The position numbers and the translations under genes were made by a program. From positions 269,001 through 333,000 of the forward strand of contig NC_015275.1 in NCBI RefSeq assembly GCF_000178835.2: 64,000 nt of DNA, written 5' to 3'. This document shows, piece by piece, positions 1 through 8,884 of this stretch. This DNA comes from Cellulosilyticum lentocellum DSM 5427. GTDB taxonomy: Bacteria > Bacillota > Clostridia > Lachnospirales > Cellulosilyticaceae. The notes beneath the pieces are model-generated. The model did not search any database. It worked only from the letters and a program-made list of their open reading frames with translations, and was not told the origin of the DNA. Positions within the stretch are counted from its first letter, which is position 1. Each line of letters opens with the position of its first letter.

Positions 1-594
1 CAATATATTCTGAGTGAGAAGTACCACTATACAGAACTTCAAAATAATAGTAAACGCATAGAACCCCTGGTAAATCTAGCACAGGCTATTAGTGGTAGGC
101 GGAAAGTTAAGCTTGAATACATTAAACAAAATGAAGAGATAGTAGAACGGCTTGTTAAACCTATTAGCATTATGTTTTCAGAGTACTATTTTTACCTGAT
201 TGCCTATTTAAAGGATGAAACAAAGCCTATCATGTATCGTATAGATCGGATATTAGCTTATGAGATACTAGAAGAGGGTTTTAGTTTAAGTGAGCAGAAT
301 CGCTTTGAAGAAGGAGAGATAAGAAAGCGTATTCAGTTTATGTATCCAGGAGAGTTAATGACTATTAAGCTAAGATTCTGGGGACCCTCTTTGGAAGCAC
401 TATTAGACAGACTTCCAACAGCTAAAATAGTTGAGAAAGAGGGAGAAGCTTATATCATACAAGCAGAGGTATATGGTAAAGGCGTTAAGATGTGGCTTTT
501 AAGTCAGGCAAATTACATAGAAGTACTAGAGCCGCTGAACTTTAGAGAAGAAATGAAGCAAACCATAGAACAGATGTTTAAACTATACAACTAA
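1..594 (+). CDS. WYL-domain transcriptional regulator, 3' part
   Basis: The reading frame is open from the first base, so the gene starts upstream of the window; the ATG at 172 is internal. The visible 197 residues contain a WYL-type ligand-binding core. The signature is a YFYLIAY stretch about 60 residues in, followed by a YRIDRI motif, and then a C-terminal extension of the kind WYL proteins use for dimerisation. WYL proteins normally carry an N-terminal winged helix, which would lie outside the window. They often regulate stress or defence genes in response to nucleic-acid ligands, but nothing here identifies the target. A strong terminator follows, so the downstream genes are probably a separate unit. 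Confidence 0.8.
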   Translation, partial: QYILSEKYHYTELQNNSKRIEPLVNLAQAISGRRKVKLEYIKQNEEIVERLVKPISIMFSEYYFYLIAYLKDETKPIMYRIDRILAYEILEEGFSLSEQNRFEEGEIRKRIQFMYPGELMTIKLRFWGPSLEALLDRLPTAKIVEKEGEAYIIQAEVYGKGVKMWLLSQANYIEVLEPLNFREEMKQTIEQMFKLYN

Positions 595-603
595 ATAGTA
601 GAT

Positions 604-643
604 AAAGAAAAGGGTGGACAGAAGATGTCCGCCCTTTTCTTTA
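604..643 (+). terminator. Rho-independent terminator after the WYL regulator
   Basis: A stem of about 12 bp (AAAGGGTGGACA paired with TGTCCGCCCTTT) closes a GAAGA loop and is followed by TTCTTTA. It sits 10 nt after the WYL stop codon. Confidence 0.85.
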
Positions 644-696
644 TAATGATCCTATAGCAGAAACAACTTAAAGAATGATGATAAGGAGAAAAAGAG

Positions 697-816
697 ATGA
701 AAGCTAATAAATTTTTTATTCCATTTACATACTGCCCTAAATGCGGTCATTACATATTATCAGGAGCTGACAAATGTCCAAAGTGCGGTCTTGATTTACA
801 AGTGATAGAGCCATAA
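697..816 (+). CDS. Small zinc-ribbon protein (39 aa)
   Basis: This short ORF has a good AAGGAG site about 10 nt upstream. It encodes two CPKCG knuckles, roughly at residues 13-17 and 28-32, which is the classic four-cysteine zinc ribbon. The rest of the protein is too short for another domain. Such stand-alone ribbons are common next to uncharacterised genes in Firmicutes and may be adaptors or nucleic-acid binders; no specific function can be assigned. It lies between the WYL terminator and the two-gene cassette at 1030-3737. A co-transcript with that cassette is possible, but the 213-nt gap shows nothing to prove it. Confidence 0.65.
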   Translation: MKANKFFIPFTYCPKCGHYILSGADKCPKCGLDLQVIEP

Positions 817-1029
817 TAAAACGCTATAACACTAGTAAAAAGCAAGATAATTTGATTTATTAGTGATAAATAAATAAAAAACATAAGAATCTTAATTGGG
901 AGAAGTATGGTAATAAATAATATAGTTTGATATAATGAACTAAATATTTTTTTGCAAATTAAAAACACTTTATAAAAGGCATGGAGCTTGAAATGATTTT
1001 GAAAAAGATGTGGAGAAGAGAAAGATAAA

Positions 1030-2112
1030 ATGAATAAGTATGAAAAGTTAAGAGCAAAGAAAAATCAAGCACTAGAGGGAGCAAAACAGGATATTAGCAA
1101 TATGCAGACTGTTGCAAGTGAATCTTATAGAGTAGCAAAGGTTGCCGCGAATGCTCAAAATATAATAAATGATATAGATAAAAAGTTTGCTAGCGTAACT
1201 AAATTAGATAGTGTAGATGTTAAATTCTTGTTCTTCGCAACAGCTTTGCAGTGCATTAGACAATACTGGTTAACTAATGATAGTTTAAGGGTTGGTGACC
1301 AAGAAGCCAGTAAGTTTGTAAAAAAATATGTGCCAATCTCTCTGGCAGGACCTGTGCCATATGACGCTTTCAAAAAAGAAGGGTTTATAGGCAACACTGG
1401 CATAAGTGGAGCCAACCATAGATATACAACCCTAGGGCATGATCCATTATTAGGTTGGATTTTTGGTACTGCTAATATTCTAACAGACACAGTTACGAAG
1501 AATAATTTCCTACTAGAATCCTATAATACAGTGCTTGTAGGGAATGAGTACAAGATTTGTGAAGCAACCAACATTGGGCATATCTTCTTAGAAAGTGTAG
1601 ATAGAGTGCAGAAGGATTACAAGGATCTTATCTTAGCAGTGATGAAGCATGCCGTACATCTAGCATCAGATGCATTTACAACAATGGGCTTACCCATTCC
1701 TATCATTAATAGCTTATCTCCAGATTTATCCTCTAAGCTTTTAAAGAATGGTATTGATGTTTATAGTGTGACTAGAGGGATTGCTGTTTCTAGCTTCATT
1801 AATATGCTCATTGCAGCTATACATGGATTATTCTATAATCCAGCCCAGTATAGTAGCAGAGAAATATATGAAGTTAAAACACGAAAAATCTTAAGCTATT
1901 CTAATAGTATTGCCAGTGCAAGTAATGTGATTTATGTAGCTATAAGTGCTTCTCTTGGAAATGAAAGCGCATTAAAACAGTTGGATGTAGGTGGGATACT
2001 GGTAACCATTTATCGATTAATTACAGATACCAAATTTATAAACCAAGTTAAAGAGGAGTTTTTGGAAAAGGAATTCCATACTATTGTTATGGGAACAGAC
2101 TATGATTTTTAA
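1030..2112 (+). CDS. Uncharacterised protein, cassette gene 1 (360 aa)
   Basis: I do not recognise a named family. The first 50 residues are charged and helical (MNKYEKLRAKKNQALEGAKQ...) and probably form a coiled coil. The middle part carries a striking GHDPLLGWIFGTANILTDT stretch near residue 140, which looks like a conserved motif. Around residues 240-270 there is a moderately hydrophobic helix (AVSSFINMLIAAIHGLFY), but no clear transmembrane array and no signal peptide. The gene lies 20 nt ahead of the next one, which has its own GGAGG site, so the two are very likely co-transcribed. The product is probably a cytosolic or membrane-associated partner of the protein at 2133-3737. No function is proposed. 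Confidence 0.75.
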   Translation: MNKYEKLRAKKNQALEGAKQDISNMQTVASESYRVAKVAANAQNIINDIDKKFASVTKLDSVDVKFLFFATALQCIRQYWLTNDSLRVGDQEASKFVKKYVPISLAGPVPYDAFKKEGFIGNTGISGANHRYTTLGHDPLLGWIFGTANILTDTVTKNNFLLESYNTVLVGNEYKICEATNIGHIFLESVDRVQKDYKDLILAVMKHAVHLASDAFTTMGLPIPIINSLSPDLSSKLLKNGIDVYSVTRGIAVSSFINMLIAAIHGLFYNPAQYSSREIYEVKTRKILSYSNSIASASNVIYVAISASLGNESALKQLDVGGILVTIYRLITDTKFINQVKEEFLEKEFHTIVMGTDYDF

Positions 2113-2132
2113 CATCTAAGGAGGAATTACAT

Positions 2133-3737
2133 ATGGGAAGAAAAGATTTTCAAAAAGGCATGGTAGCAGGAGCGAAGCCTTTTGAGGAAAAGTTTAGAAG
2201 ACAAGGCGAAGCCATAGATAGAGTAAGTCGTAAGCTTAATGAAAGATTAGATGAGATTGATGAAGTAACGGATGCTATATTAGACGATTTATCTGCTATG
2301 GAGAAAAAAAGACTGTATGATCTAAATACTGTCGTCAATATTTCAGAGCTTGATGAGACAGAAAAAGAATTCTTGATAGCGCTTCTTTATACAATTGCCA
2401 ATATGGGTGAGCAGATTACATCATACCAACAACAATTTATCCGCTCGGTAAAAAACTATTTAGGTATAATGAATGTACAAGCTGAAGTAAATCTAGCTAG
2501 TATAGAAAATATTGAAAGTATTAATTCCCAAAAAGCAATATTGCAAACCATTATGGAGTATCTATTCCTTGATTATGCAAACCATGATTATATGGACGAA
2601 TACGAAGATGTTTTCGAGTATTTTAGTGTTAATAGAAAAGGTGTCCAGGAAATTAAAGATAAGATTGATAATATTTATAGATTAGCGGGCTTACAAGGGA
2701 TAGCAGAGAATTACGGCTATGTACCACCAGCTGACACGGCAATGGGTGGGAATGGAGCAAATCACAAGTTCCACTATACTGGTCCAGTCAATAAGATGGG
2801 CAATACACTACATAACCTATCAAATGGGGGATATATGGCAAGGCAAGGAGAATATTTATTCTTTGCGGAACCAGAAAATGATTACTTCTTATATAGATCC
2901 AAAATAAATGGGGAAGACAAAAAGTGCATCTGTGAAGAGGAAGCCAAATCCATAAATGTAGTAGGGAATGCCATCTATTACATTGTTGCTAATGTGATTT
3001 ATAAGGTTGATTTAGATGGAGATTCTAGAACTAAAGTATGCTCCTTAAAGGATATTCCAATAGCTAAAGAAAAAAGTTTACCTATACACCGTAATAAAGA
3101 ATCAAAGCTTTTTATGATGGTAGTGGGTAGCCATCTATTTGTGATAGTGGAAAATGTAACTATATTGGGATTACAAGGTGTAGATGTTTATACTGTAGAT
3201 GAACAAAGCGGTAAAGTTACAAAGTGCTTTACATGCCAAGGGGTAGTCAGTGCTGATGAAAATAATATTTATTACTTTAATGACTATAAGAAATTCTACA
3301 AGTATAGTATAGCAACTGAAAGCATCGAGCAAATTGCCCAGACCAGTGGTGCAAGCTGTAGTAATGAAGATATCCTTTTTATTAATAATAAGCTTTATTA
3401 TAGATGTTATTACATAGAGAAATTCTTATTTAAGGATATGCACTATGACAAGATAGAGAAGAACGATTTAAGTAACCATATAGTAAGTGATATAATACCT
3501 AAAAGTTCTGATGTGGCACAAGATATAATCCGCTACGATAATCTAGATGATACCTATGCTTATTGTCTTTATACAAACCAAATTAAAAGATTTTCGCCAG
3601 ATACACCATCAACTAAAAAAGAAGTCTACTTATCAGACCAAGGGTATATTGAAAATTTACATGTGATAGGAGACAGGCTATTCTTTTTTGAAAAAGTGAA
3701 TAATAAAACGCAGTGGCAATCTATAAAAACAGTGTAA
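2133..3737 (+). CDS. Uncharacterised helical plus beta-propeller-like protein, cassette gene 2 (534 aa)
   Basis: The start is set by AAGGAGGAATTACAT immediately before the ATG. The N-terminal half (about residues 1-190) is highly charged and helical, with an acidic segment ISELDETEKEFLIALLY near residue 70. It is vaguely reminiscent of TerB-like all-helical domains. A Gly/Asn-rich linker near residue 205 leads into a beta-rich C-terminal half (about 215-534) with repeated short hydrophobic strands such as GEYLFFAE, GNAIYYIV, NNIYYF and NKLYYRCY. These resemble the repeats of DUF5050-type beta-propellers. There is no signal peptide. It pairs with 1030-2112 and ends at a strong terminator. Function is unknown; the propeller-like reading is an inference from the repeat pattern. 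Confidence 0.75.
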   Translation: MGRKDFQKGMVAGAKPFEEKFRRQGEAIDRVSRKLNERLDEIDEVTDAILDDLSAMEKKRLYDLNTVVNISELDETEKEFLIALLYTIANMGEQITSYQQQFIRSVKNYLGIMNVQAEVNLASIENIESINSQKAILQTIMEYLFLDYANHDYMDEYEDVFEYFSVNRKGVQEIKDKIDNIYRLAGLQGIAENYGYVPPADTAMGGNGANHKFHYTGPVNKMGNTLHNLSNGGYMARQGEYLFFAEPENDYFLYRSKINGEDKKCICEEEAKSINVVGNAIYYIVANVIYKVDLDGDSRTKVCSLKDIPIAKEKSLPIHRNKESKLFMMVVGSHLFVIVENVTILGLQGVDVYTVDEQSGKVTKCFTCQGVVSADENNIYYFNDYKKFYKYSIATESIEQIAQTSGASCSNEDILFINNKLYYRCYYIEKFLFKDMHYDKIEKNDLSNHIVSDIIPKSSDVAQDIIRYDNLDDTYAYCLYTNQIKRFSPDTPSTKKEVYLSDQGYIENLHVIGDRLFFFEKVNNKTQWQSIKTV

Positions 3738-3771
3738 AAACTAGAAAGTAGATGGGATCTATAAATACAGC

Positions 3772-3823
3772 AAAGAAAAAGGTGCTCACCATGTAACGGA
3801 TACATGATGAGCACCTTTTCTTT
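3772..3823 (+). terminator. Terminator hairpin, family with conserved tip (copy 1)
   Basis: A long stem AAAGAAAAGGTGCTCA / TGAGCACCTTTTCTTT is capped by CCATGTAAC-GGATACATGA. The same tip sequence recurs in hairpins near 13204, 22303, 27025, 39603, 43582 and 47132 on stems of different sequence. Confidence 0.85.
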
Positions 3824-3890
3824 GGCTCTAGACTCTAGTTTAACCTTAGAGACAGAGATACCTATAAACAAAATAATTGGGTTATAGAGT
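3824..3890 (+). repeat. Intergenic repeat family, short derivative (R1)
   Basis: Directly after the hairpin comes GGCTCTAGACTCTAGTTTAAC, then CTTAGAGACAGAGATACCTA. The first block matches the 5' end of the long copies at 22351 and 27077; the second matches a block about 270 nt further inside them. This copy therefore looks like an internally deleted version. Confidence 0.6.
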
Positions 3891-3897
3891 AATTAAA

Positions 3898-4887
3898 TTA
3901 AGTTGTTATACCTTTTACTAATTTAACTCCAAGAGTTTGACTATAAACATTATGAGTCTCACCATCTTCAATCATTTGAATGATATTTTTAGATAATAAT
4001 TCACCTATAATAGGAATAGGTTGGGCAATAGTAGTAATACGAGGATGCTGAAGCAATCTTGTGAATTGACAATAATCATATCCCACTATTTTAAGTGTTT
4101 TAGGAACAGAAATATCGTGATTAGTGCAATAAACATATAATGCGTAGGCTAATATGTCGTTACTGCAGAAAACACCATCTATTTCAGAGAGAAGAGGAGA
4201 AACTGTAGTTTTTATATATTCATAATAATAATCAAAAGTAAGCTGAGCATACTGATATTCGAGTATCTGATAATTTATATCATTTTCTATACAGGTAATT
4301 TTAAAACCATCAGAACGTTTATTAGCTTGAGTATGGAGCTGATGAGAACCTGATATGTGAAGTAAACTTTTGCATCCGCTATCGATTAGATGCTGAGTTG
4401 CTAATTGTCCACCGGTAAAATTATCGGATCCTATGTAAGGAATATTATCACCTAAGTAACGGTCAAAAGTAATAATAGGCCTATGGATGCTTTGATAAAA
4501 GTCTGTATTAATCAGATGGCTTCCCATAATAATACCTGCAACACGTTTTTCTTTAAGCATATTTATGTAAGAACGCTCTTTCTTTTCGTCATTTAATGAG
4601 TTACATAATAATATTTTGTAGCCATTATTTTCAGCAGTCATTTCGATATGCTTCACAAGTTCAGCGAAGAAAGGATGAGAGCAATCAGGAATAATAACGC
4701 CGATGATTAAGGATTGTTGCTTAGAAAGAGAACGAGCCATATAGTCTGGGTGATAATCTAGAGCAGTGATGCTATCTAAAACTTTTTGGCGAGTTTTGGC
4801 ACTAATATTGGGGAAATCATTCAGTACACGTGATACGGTTGTTACTGATACATTGGCATGCTTAGCAACATCTTTAATACTACACAT
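3898..4887 (-). CDS. LacI-family transcriptional repressor
   Basis: The start is placed at the ATG at 4887, which has AAAGGAAAA just upstream and begins directly with the helix-turn-helix (MCSIKDVAKHANVSVTTVSR). A longer frame opening at 4956 would add 23 unlikely hydrophobic residues. Residues 1-55 are the LacI DNA-binding domain with the hinge helix, and the rest is a periplasmic-binding-protein-like effector domain containing LIIGVIIPD. At 329 aa the length is normal. It lies downstream of a chemoreceptor on the same strand and diverges from the sucrose uptake operon at 7426, which it most likely represses. Candidate operators lie at 7043 and 7305. The effector is probably a sugar or sugar phosphate related to sucrose (inferred). 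Confidence 0.9.
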   Translation of the reverse strand: MCSIKDVAKHANVSVTTVSRVLNDFPNISAKTRQKVLDSITALDYHPDYMARSLSKQQSLIIGVIIPDCSHPFFAELVKHIEMTAENNGYKILLCNSLNDEKKERSYINMLKEKRVAGIIMGSHLINTDFYQSIHRPIITFDRYLGDNIPYIGSDNFTGGQLATQHLIDSGCKSLLHISGSHQLHTQANKRSDGFKITCIENDINYQILEYQYAQLTFDYYYEYIKTTVSPLLSEIDGVFCSNDILAYALYVYCTNHDISVPKTLKIVGYDYCQFTRLLQHPRITTIAQPIPIIGELLSKNIIQMIEDGETHNVYSQTLGVKLVKGITT

Positions 4888-4973
4888 ATTAATTTTCCTT
4901 TCTTTATGAAGATAACTGTTATTAAATATAATACATAATATAAAAAATATAAACAATATAAAACATAAAATAA

Positions 4974-7016
4974 TTAATAATTAAATCTTTCGTAAGACTG
5001 CTTTAAATTAGTTACACTTTTAGATAGGGCATCTGAAACTAAAAGAATTTGGTTAGCGTAGGTGGTCTGTTGTATAGCCTCACTATTTACTTCTTGAGCG
5101 ATACTTACACTTTCTTGAGAAATATAAGAAATATCTTTAATATTAGCGTTAAAATTATTTTGTTTAATAACACAATTGTCTAGAAGAGAATGGACATCAA
5201 CAATATAGTTATTAATAGAATCCATTTGCTTAAAAATATTTTTTAAGTTATCTGTGGTTTTCTGAACTAGAGGAGCTTCGTTTTCAAAGATCTTAATAGA
5301 CTTATTTAAATCTGTTAAGGTAGCTTGTTTTTGAAGTTCAATATCTTTAAGTAAAGATGAAATATGATTTATAGCATTAATAGTCTGTAAGGCCAAAGAT
5401 TTAATTTCATTGGCCACTATTACGAAACCTCTTCCAGCTACTCCAGCTCTAGCAGCTTCTATTGAAGCGTTTAAAGCTAATAGATTAGTTTGCTCACTAA
5501 TATTTTTAATAATAGTAAGGATAGAATTTACTTTATCTACTTGATTACCTAATTCTATAACTTGCAAATTAATAGAGTTGCTTATACAGAGATTATTTAA
5601 GGAATGCTCAGATAACATTTCGATGTCAATTTGAGCATTCTTACTAGTATCCACAGTAAATTGGCAGGTTGACTGGAGTTGTGAAAGAAATGAGGAAACC
5701 TCATTAATAGTATGAGATAACTCATTTGTTAAACAAACAGATTGTTCAATTTTGGCACATTGGGATATAGTGCCTTGCGTGATGCTTTCAATAGCACTTT
5801 CAATTTCAGTGGCTGAATTCAAAGTATTAGTAGAAACATCTTGTAATGCTAATGTATTTCTTTCTACGACTGCAGTTACTTCTTTGGCATTGCAAATAAG
5901 TTTATTAAGTGTAGATAGCATATCAATAAATCCTGTAACAAGCAAATCTATTTCTTTGTTAGATACAGGAATATTAGTCTGAACTTCTTCTAAAATATTA
6001 AGATTTCCCTTTTTTATACAATCCATATAATTGGCCATACGTTTAATAGGTAAAACAATTTTTCTTGAGAAATATATACTTGCTAATATGATAAGAAACA
6101 TTAGAGTGATAATAATTATGAGTAATTTCAATAAAGATTTATAGAAATCACTCATAAGAGAGTAAATAGGAGCTTCAATAATGATGGTCCAATTATTTTC
6201 ACTGTTAAAATAACTAACAAGTTTTTTATTATAGATTTTTGTATCAGATATTAAGTTTGAACTTTCACGAATTAGCTGTTGTTTGTAGGGAACATTAGAT
6301 TCTAGAAAGTTACTAAAAATCAAATCTTTTTTATCTGATAAGACAATATTATCCTGCTTATCAATAATTAACACATTAAGATCCTTACTAATTGAAGTGG
6401 CGTTAATTAAATTAAAATAATAGTCAGGATTTACAGATAAAATTAAATAAGCATTATCTGAAGCTTTTAAACCAATATAGATACCTTGAGAATTAGGATT
6501 AGATATCGAAAACCAATTAGAGTTAAGATCAGTATTTGTATCAAAAGATTTTATGACATCTGAATGCCTAAATTCTTCAGATTGTAAATATAAATCAATT
6601 TGATTGGCATTTAAAGATGAATTAAGAGGTGATACAGAGCTATATATTATTTGATCTTGAGATAATATATGTAAAGAACTAATAAAATTATCTTTCATAA
6701 CTAAATCTCTAAAATATTTATCAATATCTTTAGTTACAGCAATTTTATCTAAGGAAGATAGCGAGGTATGTTTCTTTATAAGTTGTTTAATAGAATCATT
6801 CATTGAAATATTGCGTACCGTTGCATTTACTGAAGTAAAAGAAAAATTAATATTATAGCCTAGATAATCAATTATTTTTTGAGAGTACATCCCGATAGAA
6901 TTGGACATAGAGTTTTGTGCTGCATTATTGGTTAAGATAGATAATAAAGCTGTAGGTAGAAGGCTCAGTACAAGTAATAAAATAAGTAACTGCTTTGATA
7001 AACTGATACGATGCAT
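4974..7016 (-). CDS. Methyl-accepting chemotaxis-type receptor
   Basis: I use the ATG at 7016, preceded by AAAGGAG at a normal distance; a frame start 18 nt upstream lacks a site. The product is 680 aa. It has an N-terminal membrane segment (about residues 6-27), an extracytoplasmic Cache-like sensor of about 260 residues, a second membrane segment near 298-320, a HAMP domain, and a cytoplasmic signalling helix pair. The hairpin tip is [18 protein letters not shown], around residue 515, which is the CheA/CheW contact. The gene sits between the LacI regulator and the sugar ABC operon. This suggests that it senses the same sugar or its binding protein, but that link is inferred from position only. 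Confidence 0.88.
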   Translation of the reverse strand: MHRISLSKQLLILLLVLSLLPTALLSILTNNAAQNSMSNSIGMYSQKIIDYLGYNINFSFTSVNATVRNISMNDSIKQLIKKHTSLSSLDKIAVTKDIDKYFRDLVMKDNFISSLHILSQDQIIYSSVSPLNSSLNANQIDLYLQSEEFRHSDVIKSFDTNTDLNSNWFSISNPNSQGIYIGLKASDNAYLILSVNPDYYFNLINATSISKDLNVLIIDKQDNIVLSDKKDLIFSNFLESNVPYKQQLIRESSNLISDTKIYNKKLVSYFNSENNWTIIIEAPIYSLMSDFYKSLLKLLIIIITLMFLIILASIYFSRKIVLPIKRMANYMDCIKKGNLNILEEVQTNIPVSNKEIDLLVTGFIDMLSTLNKLICNAKEVTAVVERNTLALQDVSTNTLNSATEIESAIESITQGTISQCAKIEQSVCLTNELSHTINEVSSFLSQLQSTCQFTVDTSKNAQIDIEMLSEHSLNNLCISNSINLQVIELGNQVDKVNSILTIIKNISEQTNLLALNASIEAARAGVAGRGFVIVANEIKSLALQTINAINHISSLLKDIELQKQATLTDLNKSIKIFENEAPLVQKTTDNLKNIFKQMDSINNYIVDVHSLLDNCVIKQNNFNANIKDISYISQESVSIAQEVNSEAIQQTTYANQILLVSDALSKSVTNLKQSYERFNY

Positions 7017-7042
7017 CTTATATTCTCCTTTCATGACTAAAA

Positions 7043-7056
7043 TGAAAACGGTGTTA
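7043..7056. promoter_or_regulatory. Candidate cre/LacI-type operator upstream of the chemoreceptor
   Basis: TGAAAACGGTGTTA matches the catabolite-responsive element pattern TGWAANCGNTNWCA at 13 of 14 positions. It lies about 27 nt upstream of the chemoreceptor start, where a CcpA-like or LacI-family repressor could block transcription. Confidence 0.45.
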
Positions 7057-7304
7057 AAATAAGAATGGTCTGAAAATAGTAACTATATTCAGTATAATAA
7101 CATGATTTATATCATAAATAAATATATAAATGAATATCGATTAAACAAATGTTTTAATTTATAAAATTTAAATTGGCAAAAACTCAATAGTTTAAATGTT
7201 TTTGTAAGGAATTATAAATAATAAAAATCAATTTTAAAGCTATATATTGGTATAAATAAACATAAAACAAAATTTAAAATTTAAAATTTTTATATAAATA
7301 ATAA

Positions 7305-7342
7305 TGAAACCGATTGACAATTTTAAAAAACTGATTTATTAT
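7305..7342 (+). promoter_or_regulatory. Promoter of the sucrose uptake operon with overlapping operator
   Basis: TTGACA (7314-7319) and TATTAT (7337-7342) are separated by 17 nt, a good sigma-A promoter about 85 nt before the start codon. An operator-like TGAAACCGATTGACA (7305-7319), with the central CG typical of LacI-family sites, overlaps the -35 box. The divergent 409-nt spacer between the chemoreceptor and the binding protein is otherwise very AT-rich, and I see nothing else in it. Confidence 0.55.
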
Positions 7343-7425
7343 TCTATTGTAAATATGGTAACTAGATAGATTATTAAGATATCTGGTTGGTATTAGAACA
7401 TACTTTAAAATAAGGGGGAAATAAC

Positions 7426-8796
7426 ATGTCAAAATCTAAGTTAAAAAGGTGGAGTGTATTACTACTATGTGGAAGTATGGCGTTAGGAGTAGGGTGTTCA
7501 AAGTCAAATGAGTCTTCAGATAAACAAGCTAAACCTAATGCTACAACTCAGTCAGCAACCGAGACAGAAAACAAGACAGAAACAAAGACAGAAGCAAGTG
7601 ACCCAGTTAAAATTTCATTTTTAAATTCAAAAGGTGAGATTCAAGAGCAATTAGAAACGATGGCCACAACATTTACAGCTGAGAATCCTAATATTACAGT
7701 GGAAGTAATACCTTGCGCAGCTGGACAATCACCTTTTGAGATGTTAACCACTTTGTATGCTGCTAATAATGCCCCTGCACTAGCTATGCTAGACCCAGCT
7801 GATGTAAGTGCTTTTAAAGAAAACCTAGGAGATTTGTCACAAGAAAAATGGGTTAATGATACGATGCCTGGTGCATTAGATTCTTTAAAAGCAGATGATA
7901 AGATTATTGGATTTCCTTTTGCAGTAGAAGGATGGGGATTAATTTATAATAAGAACGTCTTAGATGAAGCAAACGTTGACCCAACAACTATTAATACAAC
8001 AGCCAAATTAGAAGAAGCTTTTCAAAAAATAGAAGCTAATGGAAAGTCAGGAGTTATCATAACACCTGCAGACTGGTCTTTAGGGGCTCATTTATTCACA
8101 ACCGCATTTAGTGACCAATCTAGTAATACGAGTGACATTAAGAAGGTACTAGAAGAACTTTCTACTAACAAGGCTAATATTAAAGATAATGTGGTAGTAA
8201 ATGGGCTTTTAGATACATTTGATGTTATGAAAAAATATAATTATGCTAAAGCAGATCCACTTTCAGCAGCCTATGAAACCAATCCTAAACAATTAGGAGA
8301 AGGAGAAGTTGGCTTTTGGTTTATGGGAAATTGGGCTTGGGCGAACATAAAAGAATTTGCAGGAGATAATACCAACTTTGGTTTTATTCCAGTACCTATT
8401 AGTAATAATGAAGCAGATTATGGTAATACCCAGTTACCAGTGGCAACAACTAAAGCCATTGTTTTAGATGCTAGTCAAAATTCAATAGAACAACAAAATG
8501 CAGCTAAAGTATTTTTAGATTGGATTGTTTATCAAGAAAATGGACAAAAGGGTCTTGTTCAAGAATGTTCAATCATTCCTGCATTTACAAATATTTCAAT
8601 AGAGATTAATGATCCTCTAGGAAAATCAATCCAACAATATATCAAAGATGGTAAGACTTCAAATGGTGTAATGTTATCTAATAAGCATTGGGCAGACGTA
8701 GGAGCAGCTATGCAAAAATATTTAGGTAACTATTCAGAAAGGGAAGAATTATTCTCAACTATATCTGAGTACTGGGCATCAGGAGATTATAAATAA
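7426..8796 (+). CDS. Sugar ABC transporter substrate-binding lipoprotein
   Basis: The ORF starts after AAGGGGGAAATAAC. The N-terminus has a basic region, a hydrophobic core and a lipobox-like ALGVGC with Cys24 as the predicted lipidation site. A Thr/Glu/Lys-rich linker (about residues 28-60) follows, then a family-1 solute-binding fold of about 390 residues (GFPFAVEGWGLIYN, VGFWFMGNWAW). It would sit on the outer face of the membrane and deliver sugar to the two permeases encoded next. The downstream sucrose phosphorylase and fructokinase suggest sucrose or a short sucrose-containing oligosaccharide as the ligand (inferred). No ATPase gene is in the operon, so a shared MsmK-type ATPase is expected elsewhere. 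Confidence 0.92.
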   Translation: MSKSKLKRWSVLLLCGSMALGVGCSKSNESSDKQAKPNATTQSATETENKTETKTEASDPVKISFLNSKGEIQEQLETMATTFTAENPNITVEVIPCAAGQSPFEMLTTLYAANNAPALAMLDPADVSAFKENLGDLSQEKWVNDTMPGALDSLKADDKIIGFPFAVEGWGLIYNKNVLDEANVDPTTINTTAKLEEAFQKIEANGKSGVIITPADWSLGAHLFTTAFSDQSSNTSDIKKVLEELSTNKANIKDNVVVNGLLDTFDVMKKYNYAKADPLSAAYETNPKQLGEGEVGFWFMGNWAWANIKEFAGDNTNFGFIPVPISNNEADYGNTQLPVATTKAIVLDASQNSIEQQNAAKVFLDWIVYQENGQKGLVQECSIIPAFTNISIEINDPLGKSIQQYIKDGKTSNGVMLSNKHWADVGAAMQKYLGNYSEREELFSTISEYWASGDYK

Positions 8797-8816
8797 GAAT
8801 GGATTGATAAGAAGGA

Positions 8817-8848
8817 TTAACGGGTAGGGAGAGGCTTCTACCCGTTAA
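8817..8848 (+). other. Intercistronic hairpin after the binding-protein gene
   Basis: TTAACGGGTAG pairs perfectly with CTACCCGTTAA around a 10-nt loop, followed by TTTTAAATT. It lies between the binding protein and the first permease. It could be a partial terminator or an mRNA 3'-end stabiliser that gives more binding protein than permease. Confidence 0.6.
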
Positions 8849-8884
8849 TTTTAAATTGTATAAGTAAAGGGTGGGAGATAGTAG

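Noticed and set aside
172-594. The ATG at 172 as the start of a 140-aa gene
   Set aside because: The same frame is open to base 1 and encodes conserved WYL sequence upstream, so this is an internal Met of a gene cut by the window edge.
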